DNA from: Romeriopsis navalis LEGE 11480
GTDB lineage: Bacteria; Cyanobacteriota; Cyanobacteriia; Leptolyngbyales; Leptolyngbyaceae
Reading direction: 5' to 3'
NCBI RefSeq assembly: GCF_015207035.1
Contig: NZ_JADEXQ010000041.1
Location: 1-49,380, forward strand
DNA: 49,380 nucleotides
The notes beneath the pieces are model-generated. The model was given only the letters and a program-made list of their open reading frames with translations, had not been told where the DNA came from and made no database searches. Every line of letters begins with the position of its first letter. Positions within the stretch are counted from its first letter, which is position 1. This document shows, piece after piece, positions 17,754 through 24,810 of this stretch. Position numbers and translations under genes: made by a program.

Positions 17754-18062
17754 TTACATCGAGGATTGTGCGGCTTCTAGATTCCAGCAGTCTTCCAAAC
17801 CAGCCGCAAAGGCTAATCGATCGCCCGCCTGGAATACCGCCGATCGCATCACGCTCCAACAGAGCAAGACATCCTGCGGCGAATCAATCCGGACTTGCAA
17901 TGGCGCACCACATTGGCATTTACAAGTCAGACCCAGCTCTTGGAGTCGCCGATGCATCACCCAGCGATCGATACCTTCCACTTCGATCCAATAATCCGAT
18001 TGCGCCATGACAGGCGATTCAAGATTCATTTCAAGCTGGGGGCGCGAGTGATTCAATTCCAT
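17754..18062 (-). CDS. Asr1405/Asl0597-like small protein
   Basis: A ~102-residue soluble protein. The core DYWIEVEGIDRWVMHRRLQELGLTCKCQCGAPLQVRIDSPQDVLLCWSVMR resembles, from memory, the cyanobacterial Asr1405/Asl0597 family, which has a short 'W.ev...DRW.vy.RLqeL.i.c.C....pL.v.i..p....q.Ws' pattern. Function unknown. The frame opens at 18083, but the Met at 18062 is preceded by AGAGG at suitable spacing and is preferred. It probably shares a transcript with the [2Fe-2S] gene 17 bp downstream. Confidence 0.7.
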   Translation of the reverse strand: MELNHSRPQLEMNLESPVMAQSDYWIEVEGIDRWVMHRRLQELGLTCKCQCGAPLQVRIDSPQDVLLCWSVMRSAVFQAGDRLAFAAGLEDCWNLEAAQSSM

Positions 18063-18134
18063 GACAACCTCTGGAGAAAACAATTAAAAAAATACATATC
18101 TCGACTAATCAGAATGAATATTTCTACTAATTAG

Positions 18135-18509
18135 TTAATGGCCGGATGGCGACGATCGCGGCGGTGGATTTTTCTGGCTGTACAACGACGTTATGAAATG
18201 GCTGGACTGATCGGCCTCCGTAGTTTCTGGGTCGTCAACCATGTCAAGCGACATTTTGCCCGTACTTTTCGCTTGCTTAACCCAATTGATAATCGTGTTA
18301 TAGCTAATGCCCGTATAGCGTCCGATGGCTTTGGCCTCTAACCCATTGCAGTACATCTTCACGCAAAGTTCACGCACTGGTTGCGGATAACCTCGATCGC
18401 TCTTCTCACCCAGCCACTGACGACCACATTCCTTGCAAATGTACTTTTGCTTACGATTGTGGAAGCCATTTTTACTGTAGTAATCCGATTTGCAACGCGG
18501 ACATTTCAT
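18135..18509 (-). CDS. Orphan IS1 InsA-like zinc-ribbon/HTH protein
   Basis: About 124 residues from Met at 18509 (frame open to 18551). The N-terminal zinc ribbon is MKCPRCKSDYYSKNGF...YICKECGRQW, with the two CxxC pairs of InsA. It is followed by a helix-turn-helix segment, AKAIGRYTGISYNTIINWVKQA. IS1 transposase is made by frameshifting from insA into insB; here nothing like InsB (the catalytic part) follows, because the next gene downstream is the Asr1405-like gene. I also see no IS1-type terminal repeats. It is either an IS remnant or a domesticated DNA-binding protein. It is divergent from dps. Confidence 0.75.
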   Translation of the reverse strand: MKCPRCKSDYYSKNGFHNRKQKYICKECGRQWLGEKSDRGYPQPVRELCVKMYCNGLEAKAIGRYTGISYNTIINWVKQAKSTGKMSLDMVDDPETTEADQSSHFITSLYSQKNPPPRSSPSGH

Positions 18510-18571
18510 AACATGATTGTTCAGCAGATTTGGCAACAGTAAATTATTCATTCAAATCGACTTTTAGACAA

Positions 18572-18586
18572 TGAAAATGATTCGCA
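18572..18586. promoter_or_regulatory. Fur/PerR-box-like site between the InsA-like gene and dps
   Basis: TGAAAATGATTCGCA matches 12 of 15 positions of the 7-1-7 Fur-type consensus TGATAATNATTATCA. It lies 142 bp upstream of the dps start and 63 bp upstream of the InsA-like start. The identity is by inspection only. Confidence 0.4.
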
Positions 18587-18680
18587 TTTAGTACGTCCCT
18601 ATGGGGCATACATGCCATTTGCATCTCCCGAAAATCTTGCTAGAGTGGGCGCAGGCACGGAGAACACTTTTACTTTTTGT

Positions 18681-18699
18681 GAGTCATATTTTTTGACTC
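18681..18699 (+). promoter_or_regulatory. Inverted repeat directly upstream of dps
   Basis: GAGTCA (18681-18686) and TGACTC (18694-18699), separated by 7 bases, lie 29 bp upstream of the dps ATG. A dimeric regulator site or a leader hairpin are both possible. The downstream AGGAG before the ATG is a good ribosome-binding site. Confidence 0.45.
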
Positions 18700-18727
18700 G
18701 TTTGATTTTGACTTAGGAGCAGACGCG

Positions 18728-19261
18728 ATGAGTACGGCAACATTAGTCCAAGCATTTAATACGGTGTCAGAAAACCCAGTTGGGTTAGAGCATTCAATCA
18801 CTGAGCCAATCTGCGAAGGCATGAATATTGCTCTAGCGAGCTTCCAAGCCCTGTATTTGCAATACCAAAAGCAACATTTTGTCGTCGAAGGCGCAGAATT
18901 CTACTCCGTACATGAGTTTCTTGACGAAAGTGCCGGGGCGGCCAAGGGCTACGTGCACGAAATCGGTGAACGACTCAATGGCTTAGGGGGCGTTCCCGTG
19001 GCCAGCTTTAGCAAACTGGCCGAGCTTTGCTGCTTTACACCGGAAGAAGACGGAATTTTCAACTGCCGCAGCATGCTGGAGCATGACATGGTGGCCGAAA
19101 AAGCGGTAATCCAGATGTTGCGCCAATTGGCGGCTCAAGCAGAAAGTCTTGGCGATCGTGCCACCCGCTATATGTACGAAAAGATGTTGCTGGAAACCGA
19201 GGATCGCGCATTCCACGTCGATCATTTCCTCGCCTCTGACACACTCGTGCAACGCGGCTAA
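18728..19261 (+). CDS. dps: Dps-family ferritin-like protein
   Basis: A 177-residue four-helix ferritin-like protein of the Dps family, which oxidises and stores iron and protects DNA. Recognisable parts are the helix ending [27 protein letters not shown], matching Dps helix A and the start of helix B (in E. coli Dps: LH.YHW.V.G..F...HE.lde), and a C-terminal helix with [21 protein letters not shown]. The usual H/D ferroxidase pattern on helix A is altered: YQKQHF replaces WxxxG around the His. AGGAG precedes the ATG. A Fur-like box and an inverted repeat lie upstream and a strong hairpin downstream, consistent with a monocistronic, iron- or peroxide-regulated unit. Confidence 0.85.
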   Translation: MSTATLVQAFNTVSENPVGLEHSITEPICEGMNIALASFQALYLQYQKQHFVVEGAEFYSVHEFLDESAGAAKGYVHEIGERLNGLGGVPVASFSKLAELCCFTPEEDGIFNCRSMLEHDMVAEKAVIQMLRQLAAQAESLGDRATRYMYEKMLLETEDRAFHVDHFLASDTLVQRG

Positions 19262-19323
19262 CTGACGCACAAAACTCAAAATCTGTTGGTTCACCACCTC
19301 CCGATCCCCCTCTAATACCTGAC

Positions 19324-19353
19324 ACAAAGCCCTCTGACAACAGGGGGCTTTGT
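19324..19353 (+). terminator. Strong hairpin downstream of dps
   Basis: A 13-bp stem (19324-19336 paired with 19341-19353, one G-U pair) with loop ACAA, starting 62 bp after the dps stop. No T-tract follows on either strand, so it may terminate weakly or protect the 3' end. Confidence 0.6.
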
Positions 19354-19999
19354 CGTATGCAAATCTCTTCAAAAACTATAACCTTAGATGAGAGTCTTTG
19401 TCATCTGTTTTGCCATCTATTTTCATTAATCATCACTAGCGATGATCCGACCTATTTGGTTGAACTTCTTTAAAGTCTTTCTCTACATGGGTTTCAAGGC
19501 TTTGAAGCGGTTGCCAGTGGGGGCAGATAGCTGCAATCATTTGGCAATTCTAGTGTTTTCACTCGGGTGATAGAAACTCTCAACTGCTTGATGCGATGTG
19601 TGGCGGTGGCTGAGCCTGCCTGAATGCCTGAGCAATCACACTAGTATGAGCAGGATGAGCAATTTGACCGTCCTGAATGATGTGGACTTGTATCCGCACG
19701 ATAAGTCGCCACTATGTGAGATGCCACCTAGGTTCGATGACCTAGCAACTATTATCCATACTGGCTCGATCACACTGGACAAATCGCACTGCTAAAACTT
19801 ATTGCTAAATTAAATCAATAATTCTCTAGAGGCTGATCTATCTAAATTCAGATAGATTCTTATTAAGTAGAGTCAACTAAGCGCAGCAGTAAAATTACTT
19901 GCAACGTTTATATAGACCAATAAACCGTGCTGAAATTCAATCAGCCAACGAAAATGACGGTTGCAACAATTCAATTAATGAGATTAAATCCTATTTGTA
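19354..19999 (+). other. Gene-poor AT-rich stretch
   Basis: About 650 bp without a supportable gene; the 65-codon frame at 19598-19795 has no protein-like features. An 8-bp perfect inverted repeat ATCTATCT/AGATAGAT with a 6-base spacer lies at 19836-19857. Confidence 0.5.
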
Positions 20000-20030
20000 T
20001 TGACAAGTCGGCAGCAGTCCATGTTAGGAT
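20000..20030 (+). promoter_or_regulatory. Candidate sigma70-type promoter
   Basis: TTGACA at 20000-20005 and TAGGAT at 20025-20030, 19 bp apart (slightly long). A transcript from here would have a ~370-base leader before the alpha/beta hydrolase gene. Confidence 0.35.
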
Positions 20031-20086
20031 ACGCGAGGTTGTTTATTGAAATTAAAAGTCATTAAGCTGAAATTGGTATTCGGTAA

Positions 20087-20327
20087 ATGAATCGTGCAGT
20101 GCAACACGATTTCATTATTTCGGTCCGGTGCTTTGGTTTCAATCAAGTCGCAACCTTTTCATCCAGGTCATGCCTTAGCAAGCTCCTCTCTCGCTTGTGA
20201 ACAGCACAGCCTCTCTAAAGTGGTCTGCGATTGAGACATATTGCAGACCCTTTCCCAACAATCAAGATTGCCAGAGGTAATTGCGGTAAGCACCTAGACA
20301 TATCGGTAAGTCACATCTCTGGCTTTT
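20087..20327 (+). ncRNA. Structured leader or small RNA candidate
   Basis: Three successive inverted repeats: AATCGTG/CACGATT (20090-20096, 20105-20111); GGTCTGC/GCAGACC (20222-20228, 20243-20249); and GCCAGAG/CTCTGGC (20270-20276, 20317-20323), the last followed by TTTTCT. Inside the third loop CGGTAAG is directly repeated at 20284-20290 and 20304-20310. The layout suggests a regulatory leader with a terminator-like end, or a separate small RNA. I do not recognise a known riboswitch class. Confidence 0.3.
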
Positions 20328-20406
20328 CTCATGACATTAGTTGAGCGTCATTAAACCCCAACTATCCCTAACTTCCAACCTGATTTATCCAACTAAGGAG
20401 GACCGC

Positions 20407-21156
20407 ATGTCCGGTGATTTTGATGTGTTGTGGCTGAATGTTAGCCCCCGTCTAAAACGGCTCGATCAACCATTAATCAAAGCGCTGAATCCGTCGGCAC
20501 GCATTGGCTACTGGGAATATATCCAAACCTTAGATGAAGGCAGCTCGTTGGAAAAAGCCGTGCGGGTTTTGCATGAATGCTTGCAAGCCAGGGATCGTCC
20601 CGTGCATTTGATCGGGCATGGTCTGGGTGGGGTCGTGGGATTAATGTATGCCAAATGCTATCGCCGTTGGGTGAAATCGCTCACCTTGCTCTCCGTCGGG
20701 GTTCAACCAGCACTGACTTGGCACGCCCATTATTACACCCAGCGTCTACTCGTACCCTGTAGTCAAACCCGCATTCTGGCTCAAGCTGTCCACAGTATAT
20801 TCGGCAAGCAACTCCCAGCTCCGATGAAAACTATGATTCAAGCCTTAGCGCACGATTTGGATAATGCGCCTGTCCCGCATTCACTGTTCAAGCTGGGCAC
20901 GGTGCCCCAAGGTGGCATCGCAGCACCCCTGATGATTTGTGGTAGCCAAACTGATGCGATCGTCACGCCCCCGATGCAGCGTCAGTGGACAGCGCATTTT
21001 AAGCCCGGTGATACGCTTTGGCAGGCTCCCAGTGGTCATCACTTTTTCCACTACCATCACCCTGAACTCGCCGCCCAGCAAATCACAAAATTTTGGCATC
21101 AGACGCGTCAACGTCAACCCGCAACCCCGTTAAATCAAACTTTAATTGCCCGCTAA
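20407..21156 (+). CDS. Alpha/beta-hydrolase fold protein lacking the nucleophile (pseudo-hydrolase)
   Basis: A 249-residue cytoplasmic alpha/beta-hydrolase fold protein. The start is ATG at 20407, preceded by AAGGAGG at ideal spacing; an upstream TTG at 20341 has no such site. The nucleophile elbow reads LIGHGLGG (68-75), so the residue that should be Ser, Asp or Cys is Gly72 (codon GGT). The other triad positions look intact: the acid in GSQTDAIVTP (D183) and the His in SGHHFFHYHHPE (H211). Ordinary ester or amide hydrolysis through an acyl-enzyme is therefore unlikely; a binding or non-hydrolytic role is inferred. It is followed by a Cys-rich membrane protein gene and a Crp/Fnr gene on the same strand. 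Confidence 0.85.
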   Translation: MSGDFDVLWLNVSPRLKRLDQPLIKALNPSARIGYWEYIQTLDEGSSLEKAVRVLHECLQARDRPVHLIGHGLGGVVGLMYAKCYRRWVKSLTLLSVGVQPALTWHAHYYTQRLLVPCSQTRILAQAVHSIFGKQLPAPMKTMIQALAHDLDNAPVPHSLFKLGTVPQGGIAAPLMICGSQTDAIVTPPMQRQWTAHFKPGDTLWQAPSGHHFFHYHHPELAAQQITKFWHQTRQRQPATPLNQTLIAR

Positions 21157-21240
21157 TCGCCCTAGCAATCGCATTTTAATCTGTCCTAACAATCCCAAAT
21201 ATTCATCAACAGCTTTGTCCTTTCCCATGCCTCAGTTGCT

Positions 21241-21534
21241 ATGTGCATTATTTCTGGACTGATCATTAGCGGATTATTTGCCCTATGTACAACGTATTTC
21301 TGGAACGGATTTTGCCAAGGCTTGCATCAACTCAAACAGATGCATCAAGTGCCCTGTCATCACTGCGCTTATTTCACTGGTGATTTAAATCTCAAATGTA
21401 CTGTTCACCCTTGTCATGCCTTTACCTCACAGGCAATTGAATGTCGCGATTTTGAAGCACGCTCGAGCCACGATCAACCGCTTATGGCGATTCCGATCAA
21501 ATCAGTTGATCGATCGCATCGTTGGAACCATTAA
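21241..21534 (+). CDS. Small membrane-anchored Cys-motif protein
   Basis: A 97-residue protein with an N-terminal membrane helix (~3-20) and a conserved-looking Cys region: C39-H-H-C42 ... C53 ... C58 ... C68 (HQVPCHHCAYFTGDLNLKC, then AIECRDFE). The spacing suggests a small metal- or cluster-binding knuckle. I remember similar short proteins in other cyanobacteria as hypothetical, without function. It lies 84 bp after the pseudo-hydrolase and 26 bp before the Crp/Fnr gene, so the three may be co-transcribed. Confidence 0.7.
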   Translation: MCIISGLIISGLFALCTTYFWNGFCQGLHQLKQMHQVPCHHCAYFTGDLNLKCTVHPCHAFTSQAIECRDFEARSSHDQPLMAIPIKSVDRSHRWNH

Positions 21535-21560
21535 CACACTGACATATCAGGTCATTTTTT

Positions 21561-22187
21561 ATGTTAAAGCTTCTGCCATCCCAAACAGTTACTAACCAAG
21601 ACCCCCAGCCTGAAGTGGCGGTTACCGTTACTCAACCCCGTCGCATCCATCCCTGGAAACCCAAAACTTATCGGTTTAACCGGGGTGATCAGCTTCCGGA
21701 TTATGGGGATCTGCTGTGGCAGATTACCGATGGTTACGTGCGCAACATCACGTGGACTAAGGATGGAGAAATGACGACGCTTGGAATCTGGGGCGAATAT
21801 GACTTCCTCGGTCATGCCTTATCGATCGTTACACCTTATTGCCTTGAATGCATCACACCGGTCACGGCAGTGCTTTGTGCCTATCCGATTAATCGCATGC
21901 ACGAGATTTTGCTCCATAATGCGCAGCAAACGGAAAAGCTCCTGGCCATTTCCCACGAACGCCAAGTTTATGAACGACTACGATCGTTGCTCACTTGGCT
22001 AGCGCGCCGATTTGGGGAATCCGCACCCGCTGGTCGAATGCTCAAAATTGGTTTGACGCATCAACAACTGGCGGATCTTGCTGGCACAACTCGTGTTACT
22101 GTCACCCGTTTTATGCAGCAGCTTGAACGAGATGGCTGGATTAAGCGATTGCCCAAGCGCCAAATATTGGTTTACCCCACGTCCTAG
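21561..22187 (+). CDS. Crp/Fnr-family transcriptional regulator
   Basis: A 208-residue regulator. The N-terminal ~120 residues form the cyclic-nucleotide-binding-type beta barrel (FNRGDQLPDYGDLLWQITDGYVRNITWTKDGEMTTLGIWGEYDFLG), followed by a dimerisation helix and a C-terminal winged helix with LTHQQLADLAGTTRVTVTRFMQQLERDGWI (~168-197). There is no FNR-type N-terminal Cys cluster. The cAMP phosphate-binding signature (GE.ALL...PR.A) is not recognisable, so the effector is unknown. NtcA is similar in the HTH but differs elsewhere. Its target may be the neighbouring genes, which is inference. Confidence 0.88.
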   Translation: MLKLLPSQTVTNQDPQPEVAVTVTQPRRIHPWKPKTYRFNRGDQLPDYGDLLWQITDGYVRNITWTKDGEMTTLGIWGEYDFLGHALSIVTPYCLECITPVTAVLCAYPINRMHEILLHNAQQTEKLLAISHERQVYERLRSLLTWLARRFGESAPAGRMLKIGLTHQQLADLAGTTRVTVTRFMQQLERDGWIKRLPKRQILVYPTS

Positions 22188-22210
22188 AGGTGAATAGTCC
22201 ACGCTTAAGA

Positions 22211-22501
22211 TTAGATGTTGTTTGCTTGTGGACTGATCGCAATACATTTTGTCAGTGCCTGGTTCAATGCCACATGCTCACCCGATGCGAGCTGAACAAT
22301 TGCCGAACCGCGGGCTGACAAGCTCATCACTTCAACAATCGTACCCATCATCAAGCCAGAATGGCTTAACTGCATATCCGCTGCGCCCAAACTCACAACC
22401 GTTCCGATCGTGCCAACCGTTGCTTGAGTCAGAGCAACTCGTTCTGGAACGATCGTGGGTGAAACCGTTGTGACGAAATCAACCGAAGACTGGAATGCCA
22501 T
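22211..22501 (-). CDS. FeoA-domain protein, no FeoB nearby
   Basis: A ~96-residue protein with an SH3-like FeoA domain: LTQATVGTIGTVVSLGAADMQLSHSGLMMGTIVEVMSLSARGSAIVQLASGEHVALNQALTKCI matches the family pattern of G..G.V, a leucine-rich turn, 'G..pG..v.v', and a terminal 'l....a..I'. FeoA helps FeoB import ferrous iron. The frame is open to 22546; Met at 22501 is preferred. No feoB is present in this window. It converges on the Crp/Fnr gene (24 bp apart). Confidence 0.75.
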   Translation of the reverse strand: MAFQSSVDFVTTVSPTIVPERVALTQATVGTIGTVVSLGAADMQLSHSGLMMGTIVEVMSLSARGSAIVQLASGEHVALNQALTKCIAISPQANNI

Positions 22502-22529
22502 TTCACACTTGAGGAATGAAGTTAGAAAA

Positions 22530-22554
22530 TTGCAATTAATTAGCAATATTGCAA
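22530..22554. promoter_or_regulatory. Nested TTGCAA/GCAAT repeats upstream of feoA-like gene
   Basis: TTGCAA occurs at both ends of this 25-bp segment, ATTGC pairs with GCAAT inside it, and GCAATATTGC is a perfect 10-bp palindrome. It lies 29 bp upstream of the preferred start. It could be an operator; it does not match the Fur consensus well. Confidence 0.35.
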
Positions 22555-22886
22555 GCTATTCTCACAAATTTACCGGCATAAATCAAGTGATCCCCGCGGC
22601 CTGGTGCGACAGAGCCACCGTCTGCTATATGGAAGTTGCATGCTCAGAAATATTTCGATCCTGGCTCAGAAGGTAACTTGAGCTGCTTTCTAAGCCTATC
22701 CCCAAAGGCTTTGGCCAGTTAATTACCCTCGCTAATGATGCGCTCGGCAAGCCGGTTATCAATTAGCATCGCTTATGTTTATTGATAAGTAGTTTCAATA
22801 TCTTATCGATGAACTGTGATCCTGTTTAGCGCTTCTGCCAGGGCGATCAGCTGGCCCCATCAATATCTACAAAACCATAAAAATAA
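22555..22886. other. Intergenic stretch between feoA-like gene and hetR
   Basis: About 330 bp without a supportable gene or clear regulatory site apart from the flanking palindrome and the hetR terminator. Confidence 0.5.
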
Positions 22887-22912
22887 GCGGCCCTTAGCAA
22901 CCTAAGAACCGC
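22887..22912 (-). terminator. Intrinsic terminator of hetR
   Basis: On the minus strand GCGGTTCTTAG pairs with CTAAGGGCCGC (two G-U pairs) around a GTTG loop and is followed by TTATTTTTAT, 35 bases after the hetR stop. Confidence 0.85.
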
Positions 22913-22946
22913 ATTATTCTGCTTACGTAACGTCTGGGTTAGAAAA

Positions 22947-23876
<930 letters not shown>

Positions 23877-23880
23877 TCAG

Positions 23881-23893
23881 CATACTGAGTATG
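23881..23893 (-). promoter_or_regulatory. Perfect palindrome upstream of hetR
   Basis: CATACTGAGTATG is a 6-1-6 palindrome 35 bp upstream of the hetR ATG. It is a candidate operator, possibly for autoregulation. It does not resemble the HetR site described for the Anabaena hetP promoter as I remember it. Confidence 0.4.
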
Positions 23894-24329
23894 GCATTTT
23901 GACCGAATAGTAGTGATGGCAGACCTTACAAATGCAAGGTGGTGCAACCCCCTATGGGCCAAATTGCAGTCCCAGCTTATACCAGTTCCCAATGATCGGC
24001 AAACCTAATTTTCCATAAAGAAAACCATAGGTATTTCCCTTGATTGGAGAACTACCCTAGTATGCCCAATAATCTGCCTTGGTATCGATCTAAAACCTAA
24101 TCTTCTCGATAAAAAATAGGAATTGGCAACATTCCCCAAAAAGTATCCGTAGAACTAACTAAGTTTGTTGGAGAAGTTGCCAATTTGGATCAGTCGATTG
24201 ACGAGTTTCACGGTTCGTTTGAAGTCTATCTACAGTAATCAGAATTTTTCTTTGGATCCGCTGCAAAATCTAGGCTAAGACCAGACCAGCGCAGCTTGAC
24301 ATCGCAATTAAAAATATGGAGTTAAAAGC
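23894..24329 (-). other. hetR upstream region with a long-spaced inverted repeat
   Basis: About 440 bp without a gene. AATTGGCAAC (24121-24130) and GTTGCCAATT (24176-24185) form a perfect 10-bp inverted repeat around 45 bases. Other short repeats (ACCTT/AAGGT near 23930) also occur. Long, multi-promoter leaders are known for hetR in Anabaena, so this is probably regulatory DNA or leader. Confidence 0.45.
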
Positions 24330-24443
24330 ATGATCGACTTAACGATTGCCGACCAATGTCGTCTTGACTCGCTTTCAGATGTCAGTGCGTGCGATAGAAC
24401 GCAACTTGGGATAAACGACGCAACTCAGCCGCCGAAGGGATGA
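24330..24443 (+). CDS. Micro-ORF between hetR and the RGSGR gene (uncertain)
   Basis: A 37-codon frame on the plus strand, ATG at 24330 with GGAG 8-9 bases upstream, encoding a hydrophilic peptide (begins MIDLTIADQCRLDSLSDV). I do not recognise it. The ribosome-binding site is the only support; it may be chance. Confidence 0.25.
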   Translation: MIDLTIADQCRLDSLSDVSACDRTQLGINDATQPPKG

Positions 24444-24498
24444 TTTTGCCCTGAGGGTAAATCTATCTAATGGCTGAGGCGAAATCCGATTCTGCGGC

Positions 24499-24663
24499 CT
24501 ACCACTCGAATCGGCCACTGCCACGGTAGGCGACGATCGTTGCTGCAGAATTTTCGGTTTTTGCTTCCGTCGTCGAGCTCTGGATTAACGCTGCAGTGCC
24601 CAATACGGTCGACAGAACCAGGCCGAATGCGGCCAAAGAGATTTGATAGCGCATAGTAGTCAT
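24499..24663 (-). CDS. patX: PatX-like exported RGSGR peptide precursor
   Basis: A 54-residue protein. Residues 1-28 form an export signal: MTTMRYQ, then the hydrophobic ISLAAFGLVLSTVLGTAALI. Residues 29-46 are a polar linker (STTEAKTENSAAT), and the C-terminus is AYRGSGRFEW with RGSGR at 47-51, three residues before the stop. RGSGR is the active pentapeptide of PatS that binds and inhibits HetR; a signal-plus-C-terminal-RG[ST]GR protein encoded near hetR is the definition of PatX in filamentous cyanobacteria. Location (same strand as hetR, 652 bp upstream) and architecture agree. No clear Shine-Dalgarno precedes ATG 24663; ATG 24654 is an alternative. Chance occurrence of RGSGR here, in such a frame, beside hetR is very unlikely. 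Confidence 0.9.
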   Translation of the reverse strand: MTTMRYQISLAAFGLVLSTVLGTAALIQSSTTEAKTENSAATIVAYRGSGRFEW

Positions 24664-24694
24664 GAAAAAGTCTGTGTTGGTGTGTAACTAACTA

Positions 24695-24722
24695 CTCATA
24701 CGAGGTCTACGTAGACTGTCAG
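24695..24722 (-). promoter_or_regulatory. patX promoter with palindromic operator in the spacer
   Basis: On the minus strand CTGACA (-35, at 24722-24717) and TATGAG (-10, at 24700-24695) are 16 bp apart. The spacer contains GTCTACGTAGAC, a perfect 12-bp palindrome at 24705-24716. A protein bound there would block or remodel RNA polymerase. The boxes match the consensus at 5/6 and 4/6. Confidence 0.45.
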
Positions 24723-24810
24723 GACAATCAACTCAAAAATCTCTTGCTTTATTTGGCCGCGGCAGAATGAAACTCGCTATACAGGCTGATTCAAAAGCTC
24801 AAAAGCGATC

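Noticed and set aside
18135-18551. A complete IS1 element
   Set aside because: No InsB-like frame follows, no terminal inverted repeats or target duplication could be seen.
19727-19745. CTAGGTTCGATGACCTAG as a tRNA T-arm
   Set aside because: The loop is too long and no acceptor, anticodon or D arm surrounds it.
19598-19795. 65-codon frame in the dps downstream gap
   Set aside because: No ribosome-binding site, no protein-like pattern, AT-rich surroundings.
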